A DNA stretch of 64,000 bases, from assembly GCA_964215955.1 (NCBI GenBank), contig CAXPDR010000034.1:1-64000 (forward strand), read 5' to 3'. The stretch's first letter is position 1; each line of letters opens with the position of its first letter. Made by a program: the position numbers and the translations under genes. Below are positions 42,697 through 52,633 of this stretch, piece after piece. Under the pieces are notes generated by a model. The model was not told the origin of the DNA. It searched no databases and saw nothing but the letters and a program-made list of their open reading frames with translations. The stretch is from GCA-2706205 sp964215955. Lineage in GTDB: Bacteria; Bdellovibrionota; Bacteriovoracia; Bacteriovoracales; Bacteriovoracaceae.

Positions 42697-43107
42697 TTAG
42701 CTGTGTATGGTTAAAATCAGTTTTCTTGGGCCACCGTGGTTTCTAAATTCACAAAGATAAATACCTTGCCAGGTTCCTAGGCCTAATTGCCCATCTATTA
42801 TTGGAATCGTAACTTCATGACCTGTAATTGTTGACTTTATATGTGCAGGCATATCATCAGAGCCTTCTGCTGTATGCGTATAAAATGGAAGATCCTCTTT
42901 AACCAATTCATCAAAAAATCGATTGAGGTCGACTCTTACGCTAGGATCACAGTTTTCATTTATACTAATTCCACAAGAAGTATGTTGGCAAAATATATTA
43001 ATCAAACCACTGTTAGGAAGAGGTCCTAAGTTTGTTAGAATCTCGTCAGTAATAAGATGAAAGCCTCTAAGTAGTGGTTTTAATGTCATTTTTTTCTGTG
43101 TGATCAT
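42697..43107 (-). CDS. yjbQ: YjbQ (UPF0047) family protein
   Basis: 136 residues. Family signature NIFCQHTSCGISINEN, then HTAEGSDDMPAHIKST and LGTWQGIYLCEFRNHGGPRK. YjbQ proteins have weak thiamin-phosphate-synthase-like activity and conserved histidines that may bind metal; true role unclear. Operon with dus. Confidence 0.88.
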   Translation of the reverse strand: MITQKKMTLKPLLRGFHLITDEILTNLGPLPNSGLINIFCQHTSCGISINENCDPSVRVDLNRFFDELVKEDLPFYTHTAEGSDDMPAHIKSTITGHEVTIPIIDGQLGLGTWQGIYLCEFRNHGGPRKLILTIHS

Positions 43108-43210
43108 AATGGGAATCTATATAAAATTTATCCTGTTGTCATTATTTTCTTCTCAGATTGTGTCGAGTTGGTTACCAAGATGAAAAATATTCATATATTA
43201 GGGGAAAAAT

Positions 43211-44866
43211 ATGAAATCTATGTCTTGGCTATTGGCCACCTTAACATTTGCTGGTGCATTAAATGCAGCAACTTTAAAAGAAAGAAATCCTGAAGTATAC
43301 AATTACGATGTGCTATTCACAAATCCTACCTGTGCAAAGTATGAGTATCCTAAAGCTATTGAAACTCAAAAAGGTGAGTTTAAAAAATATACCAAAGAAA
43401 ATGTATTTTGTTCTAGCGGTGATAAACGACAAACGGCCAGAAGAGACGGATCAAGCTCTCGAATTGGTGAAAATGAAAGTCCCCAGCATAGACTGTTGTC
43501 TCTTATCAATGATAAAAGTACAGAAGAAATTTTTATGACTTATCTTTCTTTTTCTGATTCTAAAGTCGCGAGAGCTCTATGTGACAGAATGAAAGAAGGA
43601 ATGAAATTAGAACTTATTTTGGATAAAAAAAATGAGCAAGGTTCAATTGATCGTACGTTATCTCGGTATGTCGGTGGAGCATCGATAAATTCATCCAATA
43701 GAGCTGAAGCTGAAGCAAAGCATGAAAGAGCAATTGGGTATGCTAAGAAAAAGTATCTTAAATTAGCAAAAAAGAAAAACCTAACTGAAGAAGAAAAAGA
43801 AGACTTATATAGAGCGACTAGAGATTACGAAGGTCTTTTAACTAAGTCTCAGTATCTAGGATCAGAAATTTGTTCTTCTGATGGAGTTAGCTTAGATCAG
43901 GACTATAAGATCAAAAGAATGAAAAAACAAAGAGGAATAAACTGGTCTCATACTAAGATCTTTATGGTCAATCCGAAAGATAAAGAAAAAATCACAGTGG
44001 CCTTTGCTTCAGCAAATATGTCTAGTGGGACAACAATTCACCACGAAAATTGGCATTTTGTAACAGCTGCAAGTAAGTCGCACTTTATGCAAGCGCATTT
44101 ATGTTTAAAAGAGGCAGAGTTTAATCATGCTGATAGTAGAAAAGAATTTATAGCATTCGTGAAAAAATGTCGTTCAGAAATAGCATTAACAGAAGAAGAA
44201 GATATAAAGACATTTATTGTACCTGGAGAAGGGGAAGCGGCCATTGAAATGTTTACAGAAGCTATTCGTTGGTCTGAAAATGTTGATCTTGCTGCCCATA
44301 GGTTTACCCTAAGACCTTTAATGATTGCACTTAACAAAGCGATGAAAAAAGGGACTAATGTGAGAATGGTTTTTGATGATGATCTTTATTTAGTAGGTGA
44401 GAAAAGACTTGCTAAAGGTTTGAGAGTTCCAAATATGTCTATGGAGTATTGGAATGTAAAGTCAGTCATGGGAACAGTTTCAGAGGTGAGTCGAAAAAAG
44501 GATAAACCTGGAAAAATTGAATCTACTTTAGAAAAAGATGGAATTGAAGCAAGATATATGACTACAAATCATTATTCTCACACAATTCATCATAATAAAT
44601 ATCTTATCCTAGATAATGCTAAGAAAAGCTCTAGAAAACCTAAGATGTATAACAAACCTGCAGTTTTTTGTGGGGCAGGGAACTTTACTAAAGCTGCTTT
44701 TATCAAAAAAGGTGGAGCTACAAACTTAGAGAACTACTATTATATAACGATTCCTGAAGTTGTAGAGGCTTTCCAAAAACAATATGATTATAAATGGAAT
44801 AAACTAGCAACTCCATATGAAGACATGATTTTAGAAGATTTAAAACCAAAAAGAGTTTCAGAATAA
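43211..44866 (+). CDS. Secreted phospholipase-D-like protein
   Basis: 551 residues; signal peptide MKSMSWLLATLTFAGALNA. Two HKD motifs: HTKIFMVN (His and Lys kept, Asp changed to Asn) followed by ASANMSSG, and HNKYLILD followed by GAGNFT. A helical insertion (KHERAIGYAKKKYLKLAKKK) lies between the N-terminal segment and the first motif. Possible targets are phospholipids or nucleic acids outside the cell. Ends in a shared terminator. Confidence 0.8.
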   Translation: MKSMSWLLATLTFAGALNAATLKERNPEVYNYDVLFTNPTCAKYEYPKAIETQKGEFKKYTKENVFCSSGDKRQTARRDGSSSRIGENESPQHRLLSLINDKSTEEIFMTYLSFSDSKVARALCDRMKEGMKLELILDKKNEQGSIDRTLSRYVGGASINSSNRAEAEAKHERAIGYAKKKYLKLAKKKNLTEEEKEDLYRATRDYEGLLTKSQYLGSEICSSDGVSLDQDYKIKRMKKQRGINWSHTKIFMVNPKDKEKITVAFASANMSSGTTIHHENWHFVTAASKSHFMQAHLCLKEAEFNHADSRKEFIAFVKKCRSEIALTEEEDIKTFIVPGEGEAAIEMFTEAIRWSENVDLAAHRFTLRPLMIALNKAMKKGTNVRMVFDDDLYLVGEKRLAKGLRVPNMSMEYWNVKSVMGTVSEVSRKKDKPGKIESTLEKDGIEARYMTTNHYSHTIHHNKYLILDNAKKSSRKPKMYNKPAVFCGAGNFTKAAFIKKGGATNLENYYYITIPEVVEAFQKQYDYKWNKLATPYEDMILEDLKPKRVSE

Positions 44867-44895
44867 AAAAAGGGCTTCTTAAAGAAGCCCTTTTT
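44867..44895. terminator. Bidirectional intrinsic terminator
   Basis: GGGCTTCTT (44872-44880), A, AAGAAGCCC (44882-44890), with an A-run before and T-run after. It ends the PLD gene and, on the minus strand, the Nudix gene whose stop lies inside the stem. Confidence 0.88.
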
Positions 44896-45382
44896 GTTTT
44901 AATTTAAAGTATCCGAGTAAACCCAAATTCCAATTCAATTTTTCTTCCTCAATAAGTTTATCCAATTCATTCACAGTAAACTCTTTGATTGAGACTATAG
45001 TATCTTCTCCATCGGGATTAGGGATTTTCGATGGCGTTAAACCTTTTGCTAAAATTTGATAAAAACTACTATTAATAGTTCCTGAGTTTTTCGAGGTTAA
45101 AATGATTTCTAAATGATCGGCTTTAAAGCCAATCTCTTCCTGCATTTCACGGTTTGCAGCCTCAATAGGGTCTTCACCTGCGTCTAATTGACCGGTCACA
45201 AACTTTAGCCTCGTCGCCTGGCTTTCATGAGGTCTTTTCTCTTCAATGAGAATGATCTTACCCTCACTTGTAATGGGAAAGACTTGGACACCATCTTTAA
45301 TATAAGCTCTTTCCCATACTGCATTATCAATAACTTCTTCCGTCACTCTAATATATTTACCCTGATATTTTATTTTTTCCAT
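44879..45382 (-). CDS. Nudix hydrolase, ADP-ribose-pyrophosphatase-like
   Basis: 167 residues. Nudix box GEDPIEAANREMQEEIGF preceded by FVTGQLDA. IEEKRPHESQATRLKFV resembles ADP-ribose pyrophosphatases. Cleaves a nucleoside diphosphate linked to X. No Shine-Dalgarno; TATAAT is exactly six bases before the ATG, so the message is probably leaderless. The stop codon lies inside a terminator stem. Confidence 0.85.
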   Translation of the reverse strand: MEKIKYQGKYIRVTEEVIDNAVWERAYIKDGVQVFPITSEGKIILIEEKRPHESQATRLKFVTGQLDAGEDPIEAANREMQEEIGFKADHLEIILTSKNSGTINSSFYQILAKGLTPSKIPNPDGEDTIVSIKEFTVNELDKLIEEEKLNWNLGLLGYFKLKQKGLL

Positions 45383-45388
45383 AAAAAG

Positions 45389-45394
45389 ATTATA
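45389..45394 (-). promoter_or_regulatory. Perfect -10 box six bases before the Nudix gene
   Basis: TATAAT on the minus strand, six bases from the ATG at 45382. No clear -35. Confidence 0.45.
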
Positions 45395-45419
45395 ATATAA
45401 ATCTAATCAGGAGAATAGT

Positions 45420-45764
45420 ATGGAATTAATACGTGTGGCAGTAATGGGCCTTCAAGAAGCTAAGGATTTAAAAAAAGATTGTGAAGCTCTAGGTGCTGAT
45501 ATTGTTCTAAATCATAATGACCAAACATGTAATAGAGGATGTGCTGTGACGGTTGAAGTACATGCCTATGAAAAAGATCTTCCTATTATTCAAAAAGTTT
45601 ACTCTGACAAATATCAAAAACTTTTAGATGGGCATAATGTGGACCTAGAGGTTATTAATAGTGTTTATGATACCAATCAAGACTCGGCAACTTGTCCAGC
45701 TTGTGGATTTAAGTTTTCAACCACAAATACAGAGTGTCCAGATTGTGGCCTTGTGCTAGGTTAA
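45420..45764 (+). CDS. Small protein with a C-terminal zinc ribbon
   Basis: 114 residues. N-terminal 75 residues form an alpha/beta domain with cysteines (DQTCNRGCAV); residues 91-114 hold a zinc ribbon, CPACGFKFSTTNTECPDCG. Not assigned to a family. Good ribosome binding site AGGAGA. Overlaps the convergent mscS-like gene by four bases. Confidence 0.7.
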   Translation: MELIRVAVMGLQEAKDLKKDCEALGADIVLNHNDQTCNRGCAVTVEVHAYEKDLPIIQKVYSDKYQKLLDGHNVDLEVINSVYDTNQDSATCPACGFKFSTTNTECPDCGLVLG

Positions 45765-46591
45765 GGATAGGTTTTCTTTAAATAATCTCTCGTAATGAGT
45801 TGTTGAACAGTACCTTTCTTATCAACAGGAATACAAACTCGAACCATGAGAAAGATTTTTTCCGGTTCATCAAATTTGATATTAATTCTAGGGGCTATTA
45901 AGGGCACATCAACATGTCTTTTTTTTGCAAGACGCTTAAAAAATGCAGTTGCAGGTTCTATATATTCTCCACAAACCTCATTTGCGGCATTCAAAAGCGT
46001 ATCTCGATGTTTTTCCCAGTCACGATCAAGTTTAATTGGCACCTTAATTACATGTAAGACAAAGTCTTGATGATCGGTGAGGGCATCTGTTTCATTGAAA
46101 ACTTCTTTTGTGAGAAATAAACTATTGGGAATCGTAATCATTCTACCGGTTAATTGTTGTGTATAATCTTTAGGCCCAACTTCTAAAAGTTGAGTACTTA
46201 GTAAACCTACATCAACAATATCTCCTCTAATTCCATCAATCTCAATTCTATTTCCTACTGAAAATGGTCTGGCAAATGCTCTATAGAAAGTTCCTCCAAA
46301 ACATAGAATGACCTCTTTTCCAGCAATCGCCATCGCAGCAAAAAAAGCAGCAATAGAAATAGTAAACTGATACAGTTCAGTGGCCCAAAGAGCAAAAATA
46401 GAAGCTACCGCAACAAAGAAGAATGTCCCTCTTATATTTCCAATAAATCTTCGTTTTTGATCATTAGTCATTCTAGATCGAGTAACAGTTCCACTAATAA
46501 AGAAATATAATAATAGGAGAGTGAGAACAATAACCCCAAAGATTGCGTAATCTTCATGGTTAAAGAGAGTTTTAAAATCAATCGCATTCAT
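45761..46591 (-). CDS. MscS-family mechanosensitive channel
   Basis: 276 residues. Three transmembrane helices (about 12-33, 48-68, 76-100), the third leading into the pore-lining and beta domain: FFAAMAIAGKEVILCFGGTF, RPFSVGNRIEIDGIRGDIVD and MITIPNSLFLTKEVFN. Releases solutes on hypoosmotic shock. Standard MscS size. Confidence 0.9.
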   Translation of the reverse strand: MNAIDFKTLFNHEDYAIFGVIVLTLLLLYFFISGTVTRSRMTNDQKRRFIGNIRGTFFFVAVASIFALWATELYQFTISIAAFFAAMAIAGKEVILCFGGTFYRAFARPFSVGNRIEIDGIRGDIVDVGLLSTQLLEVGPKDYTQQLTGRMITIPNSLFLTKEVFNETDALTDHQDFVLHVIKVPIKLDRDWEKHRDTLLNAANEVCGEYIEPATAFFKRLAKKRHVDVPLIAPRINIKFDEPEKIFLMVRVCIPVDKKGTVQQLITRDYLKKTYP

Positions 46592-46644
46592 AACTCTATT
46601 ATAGTTAAAGCTAGTGAGTTATGTAGTCAGGAGAATAATGCCTC

Positions 46645-48483
46645 TTAAGACTTCTCTTGCTCAGCATAAAAGCTTAAAGGCTGTCTAACTGCAACTCGTC
46701 CGCCACCCTTAGGCTTTGGAAAGTCAATAATAGCTAGAACTTTGGCCATACAGTTTGTTCCTTTTTTTGAGAATCTTGAGTCTTTTGCTTTAACTCTTAT
46801 TTTTGAAACCTTTCCTGCACCAGTAATTTCAAAGTTTAAATCAACAATACCTTTAATATCATCTGAATTATAAACGAGTTCTTGTTGATAACAATGTCTA
46901 AACTGTGGAAGGTATTGCTGTAGAATCTTTCTTAGTAATTCTGGATCCATACTTCCTAGGACTACAGTTTCTGTTTGAATATAGGCGGTATCTCTACCTG
47001 ATTTACTTGATAAACCTTTACTACCATAGCTTGCTAATGCTCTTCCTGCACTATCACTTCCCATATTTCCAACATTATTAGAACTTGTTCCATTTACTTT
47101 AGTTGCAAGACTTCCTGAAACTGAAGCTGAAGTATTGACAGAGGTAGATGAGGCGCTGGCCGCAACTTTGACGTTGTTAGACTTACTAAATACGGAACTA
47201 ACATTTGATGCCATTTTGAAAGTATAGGCTTTCGTTTTAGCTTTCGACTTACTCGGAGCACTCTTTTTAGGAGTTGCTTTAGCAACTTTTTTTGGAGCTG
47301 CCTTTTTAGGTGTCGCTTTCTTAGGTTGAGCCTTCTTTCCAGCTTTACTATGAGCAATCTTTTTATCTGGTTGTTTTTGCTCTTTATGACCCGTGTTCTT
47401 CTTTAAGTCATTTGGATTTGTACTGGCCATCTTTTGGCCATCAACATTAGCAGTTGTTGGCTTTTTGTATATGATGGAAAGTTGCTTTGGTGGTTGCTTT
47501 TTCTCAATTTGAAAATCAACAAGGAGAAGTAAAAGCATTGGCACTATGGCCGCTGTAAATTTTTTTGCAGTATCTTTAAAAAACTCCTTATCTCTTCTAA
47601 GACTAGAGATATGAAGAAGTTTACTTGGCGCAGGAGCAACTTCAACGAAAATTTGATAAGTTCCACAAGAGAGAACAAGTATTTCATTATTGTTAATATC
47701 TGTACTAATCTCTGGATGGGAAGCTTTAAAGAGTTTGTTTTTATTTACTGTAATCTTGCCGTTATTAACTTTCAAGAAAGCTTGCTTTTTCTTAGAACTC
47801 AGTAAATCGATAAGAACTGTACCTTCTTTTTTGGCACTAGATGCATAAATAGTTCCATCTTGTATAGGAAAATAAAATTGCTCTAAGATATTTCCACTTA
47901 GGGAAGTCGTGATTTGAATACAATGACCATCAACTTTTTCTAGAATTTCATATCCTGATTCTAAATCATCATTTTCAATGTATTCTTCAGCTTTTAAGTT
48001 GATGTTTTTAAGTGGACTATTGTATAGAGGAACAAAGTTGTCATCTTGAAACTTAATATCACAATATTCATCGTCAATAAGAATGTCAGACTCATTGTGC
48101 TGAGTAGGAATATAAACCTTATCTCCTAGGCTTTCAGTTTTATCCATTGTAGAGCTTTCAAAACTGTGAACTTGGATAGGTGTGTCACTTTCAAGAGTGT
48201 TAATATTAAATGAGCCTAAAGAGAGGACATCTCCATCAAATAAAGCTGAGTTTGAAACTTTTGAACCATTTATATAAGTCCCGTTTATTGATTGTAAGTC
48301 TTGAATAGATACACTTCCATTAGGTTGAACAAAAGCCAGTGCATGGTAGTGAGAGATTTCTGGTTTATCAATGATAAGATCACAATTTTCTGCTCTACCA
48401 ATAAGAATTCTGTCTTTGTCCAGACTAAAGGATTCTCCATCAATAATTAAGTTTAAAATTCGACTTTTCATATTATTTCCCAT
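46645..48483 (-). CDS. FHA-domain protein with C-terminal AgmX/PglI domain (GltG-like)
   Basis: 612 residues. Cytoplasmic FHA domain at 10-95 (ILIGRAENCDLIIDKPEISH, then NGTYINGSKV) that binds phosphothreonine; a second domain; one transmembrane helix near 310; a Lys/Pro/Ala-rich linker (KKATPKKAAPKKVAK), a Ser-rich part, then a periplasmic AgmX/PglI domain (LQQYLPQFRHCYQQEL) of the TonB type. The layout matches GltG/GltJ of the Myxococcus gliding machinery, linking the inner-membrane motor to the envelope. A start at 48471 with GGGA ahead of it is equally possible. Confidence 0.8.
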   Translation of the reverse strand: MGNNMKSRILNLIIDGESFSLDKDRILIGRAENCDLIIDKPEISHYHALAFVQPNGSVSIQDLQSINGTYINGSKVSNSALFDGDVLSLGSFNINTLESDTPIQVHSFESSTMDKTESLGDKVYIPTQHNESDILIDDEYCDIKFQDDNFVPLYNSPLKNINLKAEEYIENDDLESGYEILEKVDGHCIQITTSLSGNILEQFYFPIQDGTIYASSAKKEGTVLIDLLSSKKKQAFLKVNNGKITVNKNKLFKASHPEISTDINNNEILVLSCGTYQIFVEVAPAPSKLLHISSLRRDKEFFKDTAKKFTAAIVPMLLLLLVDFQIEKKQPPKQLSIIYKKPTTANVDGQKMASTNPNDLKKNTGHKEQKQPDKKIAHSKAGKKAQPKKATPKKAAPKKVAKATPKKSAPSKSKAKTKAYTFKMASNVSSVFSKSNNVKVAASASSTSVNTSASVSGSLATKVNGTSSNNVGNMGSDSAGRALASYGSKGLSSKSGRDTAYIQTETVVLGSMDPELLRKILQQYLPQFRHCYQQELVYNSDDIKGIVDLNFEITGAGKVSKIRVKAKDSRFSKKGTNCMAKVLAIIDFPKPKGGGRVAVRQPLSFYAEQEKS

Positions 48484-49294
48484 TTAATTCATCCAAACTT
48501 TCTATCTTGTTCTTTATTTCTAACTGTTTACTAAGATAAAATTTGTCTTTTTTAGGAGCTTTATTAATACTTTCAAGTGAGTTTTGATAAAGTCCTAACA
48601 TATAATAAGTCATGGCCATATTTGTTGCGATATCATCTCTATATCTATAACTTTCAGGAATTTTATTAAAGAATACGAGGGCATTCTTGTAATTCTTAGT
48701 CATGAGTTCCAAATGTGCGTAAGAATTTAGAAAGTCTATATCATTTTGGTTTTTATTAAGAAGATCAGTTAAAATAGGCTTCGCTTTATTGTAAAGACCA
48801 TATTTAAGGTATATTTGGGTTAAGTTATACTTTGGCGTTAGGAAATTCTTTGCCAATTTTAGAGATTGCTTGAAATATTCTTTTGCTTCCTCATAGTTTT
48901 CTTGTTCTAAATGAATGACACCAAAGTTATTTAAGACAATAGCTTTTTCCGTATTTGTCTTCGCTGTTGCTAAGGATAAATTAAAAAATGACAAAGCTTG
49001 GGTATAATCTTTTTTTACGGTATAGCATGTTCCAACTTGATTCCAGTAGTTTGAGTTCTCTGTTTTTTGGTCGAGTTGTTTTTTGTAAATATCAAAAGCT
49101 TCTTTATATCTACCAGCGAAACATAAAGCAAGGGTGTTTCCTAACTTTGCTTCTTTTGAAAGTCTTTCGTAATCAAATCGTTTTAAAGATTCAAACTTAA
49201 GGCCATCATATTGAGTTTCAGAGATTACTCTCATCTTTTTTTGAGTCGCACATGAAATAAATGTAAATGTCATCAAAAATATTAAAAATTTCAT
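48473..49294 (-). CDS. TPR lipoprotein of the gliding-type motor operon
   Basis: 273 residues. Lipobox-like FISC (Cys15). At least four tetratricopeptide repeats between about 60 and 240 (YWNQVGTCYTVKKDYTQALS, AIVLNNFGVIHLEQENYEEA, LTPKYNLTQIYLKYGLYNKA). Likely a periplasmic scaffold. Four-base overlap with the TPR gene upstream and 11 bases with the FHA gene downstream. Confidence 0.8.
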   Translation of the reverse strand: MKFLIFLMTFTFISCATQKKMRVISETQYDGLKFESLKRFDYERLSKEAKLGNTLALCFAGRYKEAFDIYKKQLDQKTENSNYWNQVGTCYTVKKDYTQALSFFNLSLATAKTNTEKAIVLNNFGVIHLEQENYEEAKEYFKQSLKLAKNFLTPKYNLTQIYLKYGLYNKAKPILTDLLNKNQNDIDFLNSYAHLELMTKNYKNALVFFNKIPESYRYRDDIATNMAMTYYMLGLYQNSLESINKAPKKDKFYLSKQLEIKNKIESLDELNGK

Positions 49295-52164
49295 TTTTCA
49301 CCTAGTCCAATTGTTACACCAAAAGTCGAAGCTGGGGTTCTGATATCTGAAATTTCTAAAATATCAAAAGCTTCATTGCTATAAGTCCTAGTTGAGATTA
49401 ATAAATCATATTTTTCTATGAGACTTTGAGCATTGTTTTTAAGATTACTAACTTCGGTATTGAGATTACTTGCAATATTATTCATTTCACTTTGAAATTG
49501 TTTTTGAAAATTTGGATCAGGAATAGGTATATGATACTTACCAACTTCCAATGCAAAGTTTTTACTGACATTTATAAGTTCATCGTAAGCAAGTATAGTC
49601 ACTTGAGCATTTCCAACTGCGAAAATAGAAGAAGCATAGTCAGAAATAGTCTTTAATGTATTAATTCTTTTGGTTAAATCTTGAATAAATTTCTCTGGAT
49701 TTGGTTTTTTTGTATCCACAATGATTTGAGTTCTCTGAAAATTCGCAATTTTCCTTCTAAGTGATGTTAGCTTTAATTGAGATTTAAAAAATCTTTCGGT
49801 TTGAGGTGATTGGATCTTCTGTAGAAGACTGTAATAGGTCTGACTATTATTGTCTCCAGAGTTAAAATACTTCCAGTATAGACGCTCGTAGTATTGTGTC
49901 ACTTTATCTCTGTGGGTCGTTAGAAGTTTATATTCATTAACAAAACTTATCAGTTTCGCTTCATGCTTTTGTTGAAAAAGGTGATCGATAATTGAAGTTT
50001 TAATCTTGTGACTAACACTTGGAATACATTTTTGATACTTTTTATAAGTGTATAAAGCTCTTCTTGTATAATCATTGGCCAGGTCATGTAATATAGAATT
50101 TTCAAAATTCTTTGAGTTCTTGGCTTTATCATAGCAAAAACTATGTAGGATGAAACGCTCTAGTTTTGCAGCGTTTAAGAAGTTATGGAGTAGTGCAGTT
50201 CTTAATGCCATTTTTTCAAGAAAGATTCTTTTTTTACTTATTTCTTTCTTAGAAAGGAATTTGAAGGATTTTCTATACCATTTGAAAGCATTAGAGTTAT
50301 CTTCCAAATCAGTGTAAATCATTCCCATATTAAAAGCAGATTCACCACGGATAGAGCGAGGGTAAGAATCTTTGTAGAATACGCTTTTATAGCCGTTTAG
50401 AGCTTTCTTTAAATCACCATCTTTTTTCATTTTTTGAAATTTAGAAAAAAGTAAATTTGCTAAGATCGTTTCAGATTTTTTTAGTTCTGTGTTTTTAAAC
50501 TTTAGAAAACCTTGTGCCATCTGATTAATATTTACAGCAAGTCGGTCTGTGTCTTTGTCAGCGATAATAAGGTCTAGCTTTAATTTAAAGAGCTCTCTGT
50601 GCTTCTTTATATCACTAGGGAAGTGTTTGATATATTGAGCTAGTGCTTTATTTGTTTTTTCATATTTTTTATCCTTCAAATATAAAGAGTATAATCTTGG
50701 ATAAATGTCTTGAGCCTTTTTGGTCTTTGGCCAATGAGAAAGATAAGTATTATAAGCAAATTCAAGTTCTTGGTCTTTAGTGAATTTGGTCTTTTTATAA
50801 TCAATTAAATCAATACAACTAAATAGTCCGTCTAAGTTTTTTTCTCTTAGATCAACTTCAACCTTTTTTGTACCTTGTGAATTAAGTGATTCTTTGTATT
50901 TTCCAAGTGAATCAACATATAATTCAACTGAATAGTAAGTTTCAGCCTGGAAATATTCATATTCATGTTTTTTTGTAGGGTTAATATTCCTTAAAATATC
51001 AAAATAAGTAATAATTTCTTTAAGTGAATCTTGATCATAATCCTTATTGTATTTAGAATAATCTTTCTTTAAGATAATTTGTTTTGCACCAACAACTGTA
51101 GAAATTTTTTGGATTGCATCTTCTTTTTGAGCCTCGTTGAATTTTAGTTGATTAAACTCTTTAGCAACGTTTAACAATTTATCTTTCTTTTGATACTGAT
51201 TATACATTTCAAATTGGAATAATTTAAGATCTGTAAATAGTTCGGATTCTTTTACTTTATCAATTCTTGAAACTAGATCTAGGGAAATTTGATTGGCTTC
51301 TTTGAAAAAACCTTTAGCTGAGGATTTTCTGGCCAGTTCAAGAAGTTCACCGTGCGGGGTATCGGAATGCTTATTGATGAAGTTTATCCCACGGTTTATG
51401 TCTTTCCCTAAAACATAGAAGCTTATAAGACCTTTCATCGCCTGTTCTTGAACGTTGATATAAAAGCTTTCCTTACTAAGTAAAAAACTCTTTTCTAATG
51501 ATACTATTGCATCTTTAAATTCTTGGTTTTTTAGTTTACACCAGCCATAATTTAATAAATTCTTTGTAAACCACTCATCATCTTTATTATTTAAGACTAT
51601 GTCGTATTGGTAGATAGCACTCTTCCACTGCTTATTATTGTAGTAGTATTCAGCAAGGGAGGTACGTGCTAGATAATTAACTTGTTGTCCTGTTCTTGAA
51701 AACTCCAATGCTTTTCTCAAAAATTTTAACTCATTATTATCATAGGAGAAGTCTCTTGAGTTTAGGGCCAATGTATAGAATATCGCTGCTTTGTAGCGTG
51801 TGTTTGGGTACCTTCTAAGTAAATTATGCCCATAGGCATTTGCCTGATTATAAAGCTTTAAGGTTTCTTTAAATATCTGTTTTCTTGTGATTTTATTTCC
51901 ATGCTTGAGCTTTAACTTTACGAACTCTTTATTTTCTTTTTCTTTAAAAAGTTTTACTTTTTCACTCATAAGTTCAAAAAGTCTATATTCCAGTTTTTGA
52001 CTTTTTCTTTTTACCTTATTTATTGTGGCCATTTCTTCATTAACTAATCGTAAAATCTTATTCCAACGCATTTCTTCGATTTGCTTTGGTGTAAGTTTTG
52101 TCTTCTTCGCTGTTGATGCAAAGGAGAAGAGTAAAGTAAATATCAAAATAAAGAAATACTTCAT
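49291..52164 (-). CDS. Large periplasmic TPR protein
   Basis: 957 residues; signal peptide MKYFFILIFTLLFSFASTA. Helical throughout with tetratricopeptide-like units (NTRYKAAIFYTLALNSRDFS, QWKSAIYQYDIVLNNKDDEW, GESAFNMGMIYTDLEDNSNA). Lys-rich. Comparable to the large TPR proteins of Agl/Glt clusters in Myxococcus and Bdellovibrio. Starts two bases after the second exbD ends. Confidence 0.75.
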   Translation of the reverse strand: MKYFFILIFTLLFSFASTAKKTKLTPKQIEEMRWNKILRLVNEEMATINKVKRKSQKLEYRLFELMSEKVKLFKEKENKEFVKLKLKHGNKITRKQIFKETLKLYNQANAYGHNLLRRYPNTRYKAAIFYTLALNSRDFSYDNNELKFLRKALEFSRTGQQVNYLARTSLAEYYYNNKQWKSAIYQYDIVLNNKDDEWFTKNLLNYGWCKLKNQEFKDAIVSLEKSFLLSKESFYINVQEQAMKGLISFYVLGKDINRGINFINKHSDTPHGELLELARKSSAKGFFKEANQISLDLVSRIDKVKESELFTDLKLFQFEMYNQYQKKDKLLNVAKEFNQLKFNEAQKEDAIQKISTVVGAKQIILKKDYSKYNKDYDQDSLKEIITYFDILRNINPTKKHEYEYFQAETYYSVELYVDSLGKYKESLNSQGTKKVEVDLREKNLDGLFSCIDLIDYKKTKFTKDQELEFAYNTYLSHWPKTKKAQDIYPRLYSLYLKDKKYEKTNKALAQYIKHFPSDIKKHRELFKLKLDLIIADKDTDRLAVNINQMAQGFLKFKNTELKKSETILANLLFSKFQKMKKDGDLKKALNGYKSVFYKDSYPRSIRGESAFNMGMIYTDLEDNSNAFKWYRKSFKFLSKKEISKKRIFLEKMALRTALLHNFLNAAKLERFILHSFCYDKAKNSKNFENSILHDLANDYTRRALYTYKKYQKCIPSVSHKIKTSIIDHLFQQKHEAKLISFVNEYKLLTTHRDKVTQYYERLYWKYFNSGDNNSQTYYSLLQKIQSPQTERFFKSQLKLTSLRRKIANFQRTQIIVDTKKPNPEKFIQDLTKRINTLKTISDYASSIFAVGNAQVTILAYDELINVSKNFALEVGKYHIPIPDPNFQKQFQSEMNNIASNLNTEVSNLKNNAQSLIEKYDLLISTRTYSNEAFDILEISDIRTPASTFGVTIGLGEK

Positions 52165-52166
52165 TA

Positions 52167-52631
52167 TTAATAATTTCCTTGTACGATAAACTTGAATTCA
52201 GTAAAACCTGCAACTGCAGATGTATGCATTACTCCCTTCATGACATTATAAGGAAGTGATTTATCAAATACGAGATTTACCTTTTTTGCTTTTTTCTCTG
52301 CTGGAACTCTTTCATCTGCTCTGTGAGCCTTTAAAGCGGCTAAAAGATCTGTGTTCTCTGAACTAGTTGTTATTTTTCCGATCTTTTTATTGTTAAAGAA
52401 AATATTTTTCTCTTTATCGACTTGAACTATAACCGCATGATTACCTAACTTTCTTGCATCAGAATTCGGAATGGTTAAATTATCAACAAGGTTTAATTTT
52501 AAATCAGAAGCATTATAGCTTTTGAGTAAAAAAACTAAAAGGATAACGAGAACATCTAGTAATGATGTGATATCAATATCCATTGGCTCTTTTGCTCTTC
52601 TCTGTTTGTCTTTAAAAAACATTCTTTTCAT
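52167..52631 (-). CDS. ExbD/TolR-family protein, second copy
   Basis: 154 residues. Short cytoplasmic N-terminus (MKRMFFKDKQRRAKEPMDID), then MDIDITSLLDVLVILLVFLL with the membrane Asp that carries protons, and a periplasmic domain. Corresponds to AglS or AglQ. Two bases after the first exbD gene. The Asp in TSLLDVL is the expected proton-channel residue. Confidence 0.88.
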   Translation of the reverse strand: MKRMFFKDKQRRAKEPMDIDITSLLDVLVILLVFLLKSYNASDLKLNLVDNLTIPNSDARKLGNHAVIVQVDKEKNIFFNNKKIGKITTSSENTDLLAALKAHRADERVPAEKKAKKVNLVFDKSLPYNVMKGVMHTSAVAGFTEFKFIVQGNY

Positions 52632-52633
52632 TT

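Noticed and set aside
47094..47357. Lys/Leu-rich 87-codon frame inside the FHA-AgmX gene
   Set aside because: Alternative frame of the Lys/Pro/Ala-rich linker; no independent start signals.
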